64,000 nt of DNA from Magnetococcales bacterium (GCA_002753565.1 PEAM01000012.1:52044-116043), one strand, 5' to 3'. Numbered from the stretch's first letter, positions 53,553 to 61,991 are shown. Numbers and translations are program-made. Notes: generated from the letters alone by a model not told the origin.

Positions 53553-53741
53553 CTAAACCGGCATGAATTTTTGGTAGTAGTAGTCGAGGATGTCATCCAT
53601 CCGTGTCTGTTTTTTGGCATCATAAAAATCTGCTTCCACCAACCCCTCTTGGCTAAGGCGCATAATAAGCTTGGTATAGACCCGTGGCATACCTTTGAGA
53701 AGGTCCAGTTTCAGTCGGGTCAGGTCGGATGGTTCCAACAT
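53553..53741 (-). CDS. Small 62-residue protein between the radical SAM and RelA-like genes
   Basis: The frame is open further upstream, but the ATG at 53741 has GGAG nine bases before it and gives MLEPSDLTRLKLDLLKGMP. The product is charged, mostly helical, without membrane segments or cysteines, and ends YYYQKFMPV. It lies 15 bases before copy 1 of the RelA/SpoT-like pair, so it is likely co-transcribed. I do not recognise a family. A small partner, or a peptide substrate of the adjacent radical SAM enzyme, can be considered, although the absence of Cys argues against thioether chemistry. Confidence 0.6.
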   Translation of the reverse strand: MLEPSDLTRLKLDLLKGMPRVYTKLIMRLSQEGLVEADFYDAKKQTRMDDILDYYYQKFMPV

Positions 53742-53858
53742 TTTTTTAGGCTCCGTCACAAGTGCTAAAGCGTTTAAAAAAAGCGTGTCGGAAGGGTTTA
53801 TGCAATATTTATACCGAAAACAGATACGGGCAAAAGTCAATAACCACCGCTTGCCGGC

Positions 53859-55523
53859 TCAACCGAGATCAGCCAGTCGCTTGGTCAGGTGCAACCGCAT
53901 GGCGGCTGACTCGGTAAGTTGGTGAAAAAGATGGTGGGGACCGGTGGAGCGGTTGATCAAGGTTTCCAGGCTGGAATCCTTCTCAGAAAAGAGATCCAAC
54001 AGGGTGGCGTCAAATCGCTCCAGGGCATTCAGAAGGGGATCTTTCTGATAACGTTGAAAAACCTTATCCCCTTCCTCAAAGAGGTCACCGATCCAGAAAT
54101 GGCTGGCGGAGAAGAGTGTCACCGAACCGTCATACCAGACCATGGGGTCGATATCAAAACGCTCTTGAGAAGGGGGGCCGTCTGAGAGGATTTGCTGGAG
54201 ATAATCCTTTTCGTTGATATATTCACTGGGGTCGAGCAAAGCTGCTCTGCCATAGGCATCAATGGTGGAGCTCATCATGTGAATGGGCCGGTTGGGAAAA
54301 CCTTCCAGAGTAAAGAGGGCATCCCGGATCACCCCCCCTTTACGGGCTGGATTGAGGGGGTCGGACTTGGCCCGTGGGGAGGTGTGCCAGTTGATGGATG
54401 CTACCCCAACGCCTCGCTGTGACAGTGCCCGGCTTAATCGGGCAAAGACACCGACCTGAAAGAGATTTTTAGAAAAATTGAGCCGATTTTGTTTGTGCAG
54501 CAGAACAAGTTGGATCTCGGGATAATGCACACTCTGCGCCACCAGGTTGGCGATACAGGCCACCGGTATGCGCTCTTTGAGCTGCCCCTTGCTGTTGCTG
54601 GTAATCTCCTGATGATATTCGTCAAAGCTAATCTGCAGGGTAACCTGTGCCGGCATGAAGGCGGCAGGGCGGTTTGCCAGGGCGTGGCGAATAGCCTCAA
54701 ACAGGGTGGTAGCCTCCTCCGGGCTGGTGGCAGAGGAGCCGTTGAGCAAAATAGCAAAAATCTGAATGTTATCCATCTCGCGGATGGCTCGATACAGTTC
54801 GGAGAGGGATTGGCTCAGATCCCCACCGGTAAACAGAACATTGTTGGCCTCTTTGTTGATCCGCTGCAGCAGAAGAGCGGAATCGGGGCTATCTTTTAAG
54901 GGGGGCCGCCAGACAAACATGCAGTGGCGACAGGATTCCGGGCAGGCAATCTGGGGAATCAGGCCGATTTTTTCAAAGGGAGACGGTCTCGTAAAACGGT
55001 TGGGCAGTTTGTCCACCAAGGTCAACCGCTGCCGGTCTGTCTCTCCGCCCACTTCAGAGACGGTCTGCTTCTGCCCGGCCTGAATGCGTCGTACCGACTC
55101 AATGCGACTCTTGCGAAAAATAGCCAGTTTTTCCCAGGCGGTTAAAATGGCATCGGCGGCGTCGGGCAGTTGGTCGTCATAGCGGGCCATCCACTGCTGG
55201 ACCTGCTGATACTGGGGCTGTTTTTCGTCGGCCTCTTGCAGCCAGTGAGAGAGCAATCCCTGAATATATTGGCTCTCATCCGCCTCTTGAAGCAGCAGGG
55301 TGGTCAGGGCTTCGGATTGATCCAAGCCAACCCGTTTAATGACCTCTATTCTATAATTGGGGTGGATCTCCTGCTGTAACCAGTGAAAGGTGAAAAGATT
55401 GCTGAATAGTCCCACCGGCTGGTCTGGGTGGGCACGGTTGAATCGACTCAAGGCCTCTTGGAGTCGTCGCTGTTGCCAACTAAGATATTCCCTTTTTAAT
55501 TCTTCATTTTCAATAGGGTTCAT
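53859..55523 (-). CDS. Radical SAM protein with N-terminal helical extension
   Basis: A 554-residue protein. Residues 1-185 are Gln/Glu-rich helices; then comes a CX3CX2C iron-sulfur motif, CPESCRHC (Cys194, Cys198, Cys201), followed by FVWRPP and a VLFTGGDLSQS segment equivalent to the GGE region of radical SAM enzymes. The C-terminal 150 residues hold an HFWIGDLFEEG stretch and resemble no family I know. Its ATG overlaps the glycosyltransferase stop (ATGA), so both are translated together. The GTF2-type neighbour belongs to a family (TIGR04283) often found beside radical SAM genes. Substrate unknown. Confidence 0.72.
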   Translation of the reverse strand: MNPIENEELKREYLSWQQRRLQEALSRFNRAHPDQPVGLFSNLFTFHWLQQEIHPNYRIEVIKRVGLDQSEALTTLLLQEADESQYIQGLLSHWLQEADEKQPQYQQVQQWMARYDDQLPDAADAILTAWEKLAIFRKSRIESVRRIQAGQKQTVSEVGGETDRQRLTLVDKLPNRFTRPSPFEKIGLIPQIACPESCRHCMFVWRPPLKDSPDSALLLQRINKEANNVLFTGGDLSQSLSELYRAIREMDNIQIFAILLNGSSATSPEEATTLFEAIRHALANRPAAFMPAQVTLQISFDEYHQEITSNSKGQLKERIPVACIANLVAQSVHYPEIQLVLLHKQNRLNFSKNLFQVGVFARLSRALSQRGVGVASINWHTSPRAKSDPLNPARKGGVIRDALFTLEGFPNRPIHMMSSTIDAYGRAALLDPSEYINEKDYLQQILSDGPPSQERFDIDPMVWYDGSVTLFSASHFWIGDLFEEGDKVFQRYQKDPLLNALERFDATLLDLFSEKDSSLETLINRSTGPHHLFHQLTESAAMRLHLTKRLADLG

Positions 55524-56605
55524 GGATGGTTTCGTTCACTTAAAAAAAAGTAGAAGCCGGTCATTCTAAACCAGGTCCAGGTTAAAAGGGCAGCGAGCAG
55601 GTCAAAAGGTAAAGATTGGGTCAGGGGATGAAAAATACGATCATGGAAGGCCAAAAAAGGTCTCCTTCTCCAGTTAAACCAGTGGGCACCCAGCAGGTCG
55701 AGTAGAAAAAAAGGTTGCCAAGCTGCCTCACGGACATAGTAACCGATTTTTCGCCAACGCCCAAACACTACCTGCCAGGTGGCCTCTCGGTTGAGCTGAT
55801 TGATCAGGCTGAAAAAGGGGGCCAACTGTAAGGGTCTGGTCCTGTCCTGTTGCCGATAGAGGGCGGGTGCCCGCTCAAAAAAGAGCTGAAAACCGGTGTT
55901 GTGAAAGGCCATGATCAGAGCACTTAAAATCATGCGCCTGGCCAACCCCTCCTGATGAAAGCGTCGTGCGGAGGTTTGCAGAGTACCAGGAAGGGTGATC
56001 CAGACCCCCTGCTGATAGATCTGGCTGGCCAGAATCTGGTCCTCTAAAAAAGGCAGCCGTTCATCAAACCCCCCCAATGCCCAAAAAAAGTCCCGACTCA
56101 TCAAAAATCCCTGGTCCCCATTGGTACAGTGTGGCCGGTTGAGAGCGGTTTTGGCCTCATAAAACCGAAAAACCCGGGTTTTGCCCGGTGGTTGATCGAT
56201 AAATTGCAGGGAAAAGTGGCCCGCCAGCCGATCATGGCCCAGAGTTTGCCTTGTCTCTATCCAGGTGGTGACGGCACGTCTCAAAAGAGAGGGGTCTCTT
56301 AAGGTAGAGTCGGCATGAAGAAAGAGCAAAAGACTCCCTGTCGCTCTTTTGGCACCAGCATTCATCTGTGCCCCCCGGCCTCGGGGAGCTTGACAGGTGA
56401 GGTCCCCCAGCTTAGATGCAACGGCAGATGTTCCATCGCTAGAACCCCCGTCGGCGACGATGATCTCCAGGGAGGAGAGGTGGCTCTGCCGTATCTGCCG
56501 AATCAGAGAGGGCAGCCGGTCCGATTCATTCAACGTGGGAATGATGATGGAAAGATGGGGCAGATTCATGTTAGGCTGAGCGGTTCTATGTGACTGTTCT
56601 GACAT
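55520..56605 (-). CDS. TIGR04283-type family 2 glycosyltransferase
   Basis: A 361-residue family 2 transferase. The GT-A core shows LSIIIPTLNESDRLPSLI, the nucleotide-binding IIVADGGSSDGTS, the GRGAQMNAGA segment and the FLHADS metal motif, all typical of the radical SAM/selenodomain-associated transferase 2 group (TIGR04283). The usual protein is about 225 residues; here an extra 120-residue C-terminal tail with hydrophobic stretches follows. The ATG at 56605 is preferred to the longer frame. First gene of the minus-strand cluster and translationally coupled to the radical SAM gene. Confidence 0.82.
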   Translation of the reverse strand: MSEQSHRTAQPNMNLPHLSIIIPTLNESDRLPSLIRQIRQSHLSSLEIIVADGGSSDGTSAVASKLGDLTCQAPRGRGAQMNAGAKRATGSLLLFLHADSTLRDPSLLRRAVTTWIETRQTLGHDRLAGHFSLQFIDQPPGKTRVFRFYEAKTALNRPHCTNGDQGFLMSRDFFWALGGFDERLPFLEDQILASQIYQQGVWITLPGTLQTSARRFHQEGLARRMILSALIMAFHNTGFQLFFERAPALYRQQDRTRPLQLAPFFSLINQLNREATWQVVFGRWRKIGYYVREAAWQPFFLLDLLGAHWFNWRRRPFLAFHDRIFHPLTQSLPFDLLAALLTWTWFRMTGFYFFLSERNHP

Positions 56606-56669
56606 TTTTTTGCCTGGGAAGGCCGGTTGAATTTGCCATGGTAACGACCCTGAATTTTGAGGTGGCGTG

Positions 56670-57044
56670 ATGAAAAAAAGGGGGCGGCTTACGCTGCTGC
56701 TACTCTCGCTTTTGCTCTTTTCTAACACAGCCCAGGCAGAGACCATAGGGCGACTGATTGTTTTTACCTCGGCCTACTGCCCCTATTGCGAGGCTTTCAT
56801 GCGGGATGTGGGGGGGGTCTATGGCAAAACAACGGTGGGTAAGCATTTTCCCATGACCCAGGTGGATAGCCACGATCCCCCCAAGGCGTTTGAGGAGCTC
56901 TCCTGGACGATCCGATTTTTTCCCACCTTTCTGGTGCTGGACAAAGAGGGGAAAAGGTTGGCCCTGTTTCGGGGGTATCGGGGAGAAGAGTTTTTTTGGG
57001 GGGATATGGAAAGGTTGATGAATAAGACGGTTGAGCAGGAATAG
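56670..57044 (+). CDS. Exported thioredoxin-like protein with CPYC site
   Basis: A 124-residue periplasmic protein. The signal peptide (cleaved near NTAQAE) is followed by a thioredoxin fold with SAYCPYCEAFMRDVG and the cis-Pro loop RFFPTFLVLD. CPYC recalls glutaredoxin or DsbA-like redox sites. It may act in disulfide exchange with periplasmic proteins, but the partner is unknown. The ATG at 56670 follows GAGG at seven bases. It is divergent from the glycosyltransferase gene and 42 bases before ftsY. Confidence 0.8.
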   Translation: MKKRGRLTLLLLSLLLFSNTAQAETIGRLIVFTSAYCPYCEAFMRDVGGVYGKTTVGKHFPMTQVDSHDPPKAFEELSWTIRFFPTFLVLDKEGKRLALFRGYRGEEFFWGDMERLMNKTVEQE

Positions 57045-57086
57045 CGGTTATTTATTCCTCTGTTTTTATTGCCTGTTGAGGTTAAA

Positions 57087-57992
57087 ATGTCTTTTTTTAC
57101 AAAGCTTAAAAAGGGCCTGAGTAAGACCCGTGAGCAGTTTACCAAAAAACTCGATACCATTATTCCCGGTCGAATGGTGGATGATGGGTTGATAGAGGAG
57201 TTGGAGGATTTGATGATTACCTCCGACTTTGGTCTGGATACCACTCTCTCCATTCTGGAGGAGTCTCGTGATCGCTTTAAAGGGGTAAAAGGGAATGAAG
57301 CCGAAGCGTTTCGTACCGTCCTCAAAGAGGTGATCCGAGATCGCCTGTTGGCAGTCTCCCATAGCCTGCCAGAGATGGTGGAAAAACCGTGGGTTGTTCT
57401 GGTGGTGGGGGTGAATGGGGTGGGCAAGACCACTACCATCGGCAAGATGGCCTCCCACTTCAGCCAAGAGGGCAACAAGGTCATGCTGGCGGCAGGAGAT
57501 ACCTTTCGTGCGGCAGCCGTCGAGCAACTCAAGGCGTGGGGAAAACGCTGCAACTGCCCAGTGATCTCACAGGGTGAGAAGGCCGATAGTGCGTCGGTCA
57601 TCTTCGACTCCCACGAGGCAGCCAGGGCTCGAGGCATGGATATTCTCCTGGCCGATACCGCCGGACGTCTGCACACCAAGTCCCATCTGATGGAGGAGTT
57701 GAAAAAGATCAAACGGGTATTGGGACAGCAGAATAGTGCCTCTCCTCATGAGGTGTTGATGGTTTTGGATGCTACCACCGGACAGAATGCCATCAGCCAG
57801 GTACGCCGCTTTCATGAAGATTTAACCCTTACCGGCCTGGTTATCACCAAGCTCGATGGTACGGCAAAAGGGGGTGTTCTGGTCAGCCTGAGTGAACAGT
57901 TTGGCCTGCCTATTCGGTTTATCGGTGTGGGTGAGGGGATAGAGGATTTGAAACCTTTTGATCCGGTTCAATTTGCCGATGCCCTGTTTTAG
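57087..57992 (+). CDS. ftsY: Signal recognition particle receptor FtsY
   Basis: A 301-residue GTPase that docks SRP-ribosome complexes to the membrane. It shows an N-domain helical bundle, then GVNGVGKTTT (108-117), DTFRAAAVEQLK, DTAGRLHT and TKLDGTAKGG. It lacks the long acidic A domain of E. coli FtsY, as in many proteobacteria. The ATG at 57087 follows GAGG. Confidence 0.96.
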   Translation: MSFFTKLKKGLSKTREQFTKKLDTIIPGRMVDDGLIEELEDLMITSDFGLDTTLSILEESRDRFKGVKGNEAEAFRTVLKEVIRDRLLAVSHSLPEMVEKPWVVLVVGVNGVGKTTTIGKMASHFSQEGNKVMLAAGDTFRAAAVEQLKAWGKRCNCPVISQGEKADSASVIFDSHEAARARGMDILLADTAGRLHTKSHLMEELKKIKRVLGQQNSASPHEVLMVLDATTGQNAISQVRRFHEDLTLTGLVITKLDGTAKGGVLVSLSEQFGLPIRFIGVGEGIEDLKPFDPVQFADALF

Positions 57993-58045
57993 CTTAAGTA
58001 AAGCGCCTGCCCAATACCCTTAGCTACCATTCACTGGTTTAACCA

Positions 58046-60016
58046 ATGATGAGTTATACACACATGATTCAACGTTTTTTTATTCTGTTTATCCTGCTGG
58101 CGTTGGGCTATCTCTCCCCCCCCGCCATGGCGGCGAGTGAGGGAGAGGGGGCTCGGTTTCGGAGCCTTTTTCTGACTCTGGAAGGGGAGGGGAGCCTGGC
58201 CAGTGTCATGGATCGTTCCCAATGGCCAAGCAACGACCGCCTCACCTCGTATCTGGAGTATGAGCTCCTCTATCACCCCAAATACAAAGCCACCACCAAA
58301 CGGCTGACCCAGTTTGTCAAGCGGTGGCCAAACCATCCCGAAATCGGCAGGGTTCGCTATCTTCTGGAGTTGCGCATCACCAGGTATGGTAAAAACCGGG
58401 AGGCTCTGGCCTGGTATGACCACAACAAGCTGATTTTGCGCTCATCTCGAGAGCGCTATATGAAGCTCCTTTTAGAGGCCGGCCGGAAAAAGGAGGGGCG
58501 TGGGTTATGGCGGAGCCTCTATACGGAGGGGGCCAGCTTTTCCCCTGGTGTGCTCAAACAGATGGCCTCCGTCAAAAAAAGCATCACCTTGGCTGAGCAT
58601 GAAAAGCGGGCCAGGATTTTTCTGCGTCGCCGGGATAAAGAGCGGTTACGCTCCGTTTTGAGCTCTCTTCCTCGAGATAAAAAATATTTTTTCCTCGCCC
58701 TGGAAGCGGCCAAAAATTCAGAGGTAAAGTTTAATACCCTGCTGAAAAAACTCTCCCAAAGCGATCAAAAATCGCCGGAGCTTTGGTTGGCCCGCATTGA
58801 CGGTCTGCGTCGCCACGGCTTTCGACACAAAGCCCACGACCTGCTCATGGGGCGAGAGGGCGGTTATCTGACAGCAAAAGATCGTCAACGGCAGCGGTTT
58901 AGACTGGCCCGGCTATTGGCTCTCCATAATGAGAACAAAGCGGCGGTGAAGGTGTTGGAGCCGAATGTACGGGAGAGAGGTGGCGAGCTGGAGGACTCCC
59001 TGTGGCTGGCGGGCTGGTATGCTCATGAAAGTGGTCTGAAAGAGAAGGCTCGGCGCTATTTTATCAAGCTGGCTCAGGAGGCCCAAAGCGAAAATCGTCA
59101 AAGCCAAGGGGCCTATTGGGCGGCACGAACCGCCCCAAACGAGACGGAACGCAAACGGTGGCTGAAACAGGCCGCAACCTATCGAGACGCCTTCTACGGT
59201 CTGTTGGCCATGGAGGAGGGCGAGGGGTTTATACCGGTTCTCCCTGAAGAGCAGATGACCTGCAACCCGCTGTTTGACCCCAAATTAAAGTCGGAGATCG
59301 ATACCTTTCGACTGTTTTTCGAGGCGAGACGCAACTACTATATCGGGCCGGAAATCAAACGAGTTGCCAAAGAACATGGCCTCTCCATGACCGATCAACT
59401 CTGTTTGGCGGAACATTTCAATGTGCCCAGCCACATGGTTAAAACGGCAAGAATTCTAAAGCGAAAAGGGGAGAACTATTGGAGTGGTCTCTACCCGGTT
59501 CCCATTTGGAAACCCCGCTGGGGATGGCAGATAGATCCATCTCTGGTCTGGGGTATGGCACGTCAGGAGAGTCTTTTTTTCCACCGGGCCAGATCTTCTG
59601 CCAACGCCCACGGTCTGCTGCAACTTCTTCCGGCCACCGCTCGACAAGAGGCGAGCCAGTCCGGTTTTCCCGCCTCCAACCCTTTTCGTCTCAAGCTTCC
59701 AGACTATAATCTGGCGGTCGGCCAGGCCTACATGAAGCGGATGTTGACTCGATTTGATGGGGATTTGATTCTGGCGCTTACCGCCTACAATGCCGGTCCG
59801 GCTCGGGCTGATCGCTGGTGGAAATACCGTCGAATGGAGGAGCCGCTCACCTTTATCGAAAACATTCCCATTGGCGAAACCCGCCACTATGTCAAGCGGG
59901 TTATTCGGGGTTGGATGATCTACCAACTACGCCTTTACGGGGCGGCATCCCTTCAATCCGCCTTGGGTCCCGGTCAGCCAGGAAAGGCGGCACTGTTTAT
60001 CTCCGACTCCCATTAA
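58046..60016 (+). CDS. slt: Soluble lytic murein transglycosylase
   Basis: A 656-residue periplasmic muramidase that cleaves peptidoglycan between MurNAc and GlcNAc with 1,6-anhydro ring formation. The signal peptide ends near SPPAMAA, a long alpha-superhelical U domain occupies about 40-460, and the SLT catalytic domain shows ARQESLFFHRA (catalytic Glu), AHGLLQLLPATA and ALTAYNAGPARADRWW. A shorter start at ATG 58064 is possible. A terminator lies after the gene. Confidence 0.92.
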   Translation: MMSYTHMIQRFFILFILLALGYLSPPAMAASEGEGARFRSLFLTLEGEGSLASVMDRSQWPSNDRLTSYLEYELLYHPKYKATTKRLTQFVKRWPNHPEIGRVRYLLELRITRYGKNREALAWYDHNKLILRSSRERYMKLLLEAGRKKEGRGLWRSLYTEGASFSPGVLKQMASVKKSITLAEHEKRARIFLRRRDKERLRSVLSSLPRDKKYFFLALEAAKNSEVKFNTLLKKLSQSDQKSPELWLARIDGLRRHGFRHKAHDLLMGREGGYLTAKDRQRQRFRLARLLALHNENKAAVKVLEPNVRERGGELEDSLWLAGWYAHESGLKEKARRYFIKLAQEAQSENRQSQGAYWAARTAPNETERKRWLKQAATYRDAFYGLLAMEEGEGFIPVLPEEQMTCNPLFDPKLKSEIDTFRLFFEARRNYYIGPEIKRVAKEHGLSMTDQLCLAEHFNVPSHMVKTARILKRKGENYWSGLYPVPIWKPRWGWQIDPSLVWGMARQESLFFHRARSSANAHGLLQLLPATARQEASQSGFPASNPFRLKLPDYNLAVGQAYMKRMLTRFDGDLILALTAYNAGPARADRWWKYRRMEEPLTFIENIPIGETRHYVKRVIRGWMIYQLRLYGAASLQSALGPGQPGKAALFISDSH

Positions 60017-60038
60017 CCTAGAAACGGCCGTTTCTAGG
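60017..60038. repeat. 22-base perfect palindrome after slt
   Basis: CCTAGAAACGGCCGTTTCTAGG reads identically on both strands and starts on the base after the slt stop codon. It may form part of the transcription end or be an insertion junction. Confidence 0.7.
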
Positions 60039-60057
60039 ATTAACGCTTGCAGATAAA

Positions 60058-60096
60058 AAAAAGGGCGGCAGATTAAAAAATCTGCCGCCCTTTGCT
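60058..60096 (+). terminator. Strong rho-independent terminator after slt
   Basis: AAGGGCGGCAGATT and AATCTGCCGCCCTT form a 14-base-pair stem with a short A-rich loop, flanked by A residues on the left and a TTTGC TTTTT tract on the right. It ends the slt unit and may mark the last core-genome feature before the mobile region. Confidence 0.92.
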
Positions 60097-60194
60097 TTTT
60101 CCAGGTGGTGCGGATGGCCGGAGTCGTGTTAGTAAAAAATAAACCGAACAAAACCAATTATCTCCAATAGTTGCAAGCTGATATTACCGTCAAT

Positions 60195-60231
60195 AGTGGA
60201 TCACCTTGGCGTATCATTAAAGTGGATCACC
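60195..60231. repeat. Two 11-base direct repeats, possible insertion-sequence end remnant
   Basis: AGTGGATCACC occurs at 60195-60205 and again at 60221-60231 with a 26-base period. Short repeated blocks of this kind mark the ends of IS21-like elements, but no transposase is present and the flanks were not compared. Confidence 0.4.
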
Positions 60232-60310
60232 ATGATATTGATGCTAGGGTGCAAAAGCAAGGCGGGCGGAATTGTTTGTCGTCCAGGCTGAAATGAAGTA
60301 GAGTAAATGC

Positions 60311-60535
60311 ATGGCTACACACGCACTCAATCAAGCCGTTCAACAGGCAGAGCGGTTTTCCAAAGAAGACCAAGACCATTTGGCCTCTGTGCTGGATCAA
60401 GAGGCCAAGCGCCTCTCGGTTCGTCGTGGTATTGCCGATGCGGATAAGGGTCGAACATCCTCGCAGGAAGAGGTTGAAGGGTGGTTCATGTCATTGGGAA
60501 CCCAGAGCGAACGACCCAAACCCACATGCAAATAG
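60311..60535 (+). CDS. Antitoxin of a ParE/RelE-type module
   Basis: A 74-residue protein with a helical N-terminus (LNQAVQQAERFSKEDQDHLA) and a C-terminal tail EEVEGWFMSLGTQSERPKP of the kind that wraps around RelE/ParE toxins. Its last 10 bases overlap the toxin start, the normal arrangement for a toxin-antitoxin pair. It probably neutralises the toxin and represses the operon. No classic ribbon-helix-helix motif is obvious. Confidence 0.75.
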   Translation: MATHALNQAVQQAERFSKEDQDHLASVLDQEAKRLSVRRGIADADKGRTSSQEEVEGWFMSLGTQSERPKPTCK

Positions 60536-60804
60536 TCTGGACCCAGAACGCCATTGATTGCCTTGTCTCCATCTGGGAATATATTCAATCCGAACACTCA
60601 ATCTCAGCCGACGATGTTCGTCGTCGCATCCTGGATGCTCCTAAACGACTTTCTGACTTCCCCGACTCAGGACGATATGGGATCGAACCCAAGACCCGTG
60701 AAGTGGTTGTGTCCGGTTTGCCGTATGTCATAGTGTACCGAGTGAGGAATGGTTCTGTTGAGATTTTGAGTGTCTGGCATGATGCACAGAGCCGATTGAA
60801 TTGA
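60526..60804 (+). CDS. RelE/ParE-superfamily toxin
   Basis: A 92-residue toxin. It begins MQIVWTQNAIDCLVSIWEYI, followed by the RRRILDAPKRLSDFPDSGR segment, then the strand GLPYVIVYRVRNGSVEILSVWH near the C-terminus, the layout of ParE-family toxins. These act on gyrase (ParE) or mRNA (RelE); which applies here cannot be told. The start ATG at 60526 lies inside the antitoxin end. Such modules stabilise plasmids and integrated elements, fitting the mobile context to the right. Confidence 0.85.
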   Translation: MQIVWTQNAIDCLVSIWEYIQSEHSISADDVRRRILDAPKRLSDFPDSGRYGIEPKTREVVVSGLPYVIVYRVRNGSVEILSVWHDAQSRLN

Positions 60805-60993
60805 ATGACGCCACACCATCCAAATAAGGCCAAAATCCAGGCTCTCAGCGGCGATAGGTCGGAGATCCACACGGAGCCAGAGTCAGGAGAGGGCAAAACA
60901 GGGTGATTTTGGATGATACGCCATCATAGGAAAAGAGTCAGAGCGAAGGGGAAAAGCAAAAACGTTGCAACCTGGATGACACATTTTCATTAG
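60805..60993. other. Gene-free gap between toxin and resolvase
   Basis: About 190 bases with no reading frame that I can support. Nothing recognisable apart from the terminator that follows it. Confidence 0.5.
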
Positions 60994-61017
60994 AAAGGGG
61001 TGCCAAAGCACCCCTTT
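60994..61017. terminator. Bidirectional hairpin between toxin and resolvase
   Basis: AAAGGGGTGC and GCACCCCTTT form a 10-base-pair stem with a four-base loop, ending six bases from the resolvase stop on the minus strand. Its A and T ends allow termination from either side. Confidence 0.8.
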
Positions 61018-61022
61018 ATTGC

Positions 61023-61571
61023 TCAAACATTCGCAGCCTTGATGATCCGATAAACCGATGCCACGCCAATATCAAGCCTACGGGCTATCTCAGCCTTTTT
61101 AACGCCTTCCCCTACCAGTTGCATAACCTCTTCGGCTTTGGCCCTGGCGGTAGGTTTGCGGCCCGTGTAGACACCCTTCTCCTTGGCCCTTGCGATACCA
61201 TCCTTTTGCCTCTCCTTTAGGAGGTTTTTTTCAAACTCACCAACTGCACCCAACATTGTCAACATCAAACGCCCGGTTGCGGTTCCTGTATCAAGGGAGA
61301 TATTTTGAACCTTGAGAGTAACCCCTCTTGCCTCGAAGTCATCAACGAGGTTCAGCAGGTGGCGGGTATCACGGGCCAGTCGATCCATACGGACACATTC
61401 GACGGTATCACCCTTGCGGATATAATCAAGTAACCGGGTAAGTTCAGGACGGTCATTTCTTGCGCCACTCTCTTTTTCAGAGAATATTTCATCACAGTGA
61501 GAAAGTGCTTCAAGTTGGCCTTCCAGATTTTGGTCGGTGGAACTGACTCTTGCGTATCCGATGGTTGCCAT
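61023..61571 (-). CDS. Serine recombinase (resolvase/invertase)
   Basis: A 182-residue Tn3-type resolvase. The catalytic N-terminal domain has GYARVSSTDQN (nucleophile Ser10), the conserved RMDRLARDTRHLL and the E-helix region VGEFEKNLLKERQKDGIA. The C-terminal helix-turn-helix is KKAEIARRLDIGVASVYRI. It resolves or inverts DNA at res-like sites. ATG 61571 with GGAG six bases upstream is chosen over the longer frame. Nested inverted repeats cover its promoter. Confidence 0.92.
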   Translation of the reverse strand: MATIGYARVSSTDQNLEGQLEALSHCDEIFSEKESGARNDRPELTRLLDYIRKGDTVECVRMDRLARDTRHLLNLVDDFEARGVTLKVQNISLDTGTATGRLMLTMLGAVGEFEKNLLKERQKDGIARAKEKGVYTGRKPTARAKAEEVMQLVGEGVKKAEIARRLDIGVASVYRIIKAANV

Positions 61572-61613
61572 GTTTGTCTCCGTTATGATTATCAATAAGG
61601 TCTAGTTGTTTTA

Positions 61614-61705
61614 ATAATAGTCTATCAAAACCACACACACAACCCCTGTGATAAACTATTTTCACCCTTTTTCGATTATCACAGGAGTCTACCGTATTGA
61701 TAGAC
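61614..61705 (-). promoter_or_regulatory. Resolvase promoter with nested inverted repeats (candidate res/operator)
   Basis: On the minus strand TTGTGT (61637-61642), 17 bases and TATTAT (61614-61619) form a sigma70-type promoter. Around it lie two nested inverted repeats: GTCTATCAA (61620-61628) with TTGATAGAC (61697-61705), and CTGTGATAA (61646-61654) with TTATCACAG (61676-61684). A related dyad CAATAG-T-CTATTG stands at 61891-61903. This fits a binding site for the resolvase, which commonly represses its own promoter. The structure is seen, the role is inferred. Confidence 0.55.
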
Positions 61706-61927
61706 ATCTCTCATCGGTGATTACGTCACCGTGACCAAGACAGTCACCAGACAGTCGAATATGGACAAGCCCCAATGGCAAATCCAACTTTTTTTCACCC
61801 TGCCAAATCAGCCAAAAATTCCCAAAAAGGGGCGATTTAGTGCCTTAGACGACCAAAACACCGTCATTAGTGTTTACTAACCATTGTCAGCAATAGTCTA
61901 TTGGTCTGCAATCACAGCACTTTATTG

Positions 61928-61956
61928 TTGAAAAAAATTTCTATCATGTATATAAT
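61928..61956 (+). promoter_or_regulatory. Near-consensus sigma70 promoter for the HTH gene
   Basis: TTGAAA at 61928-61933, exactly 17 bases, then TATAAT at 61951-61956. Expected start of transcription is about 61963, giving a short leader before the ATG at 61992. This is the best promoter match in the window. Confidence 0.75.
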
Positions 61957-61991
61957 ATAGCATCTTTTCCAGATATATAGGATATAGGGTT

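Larger units (their letters stand above)
61572..61991. other. A/T-rich 420-base gap of the mobile region
   Basis: Holds the promoters of the divergent resolvase and HTH genes, the inverted repeats described separately, a direct repeat AGACAGTC at 61738-61745 and 61749-61756, and GGTGA-TTACG-TCACC near 61716. No gene. An origin or recombination site is conceivable but not shown. Confidence 0.5.

Noticed and set aside
60097..60310. Complete insertion sequence
   Set aside because: Only two short direct repeats are present; there is no transposase and no matched terminal inverted repeats.
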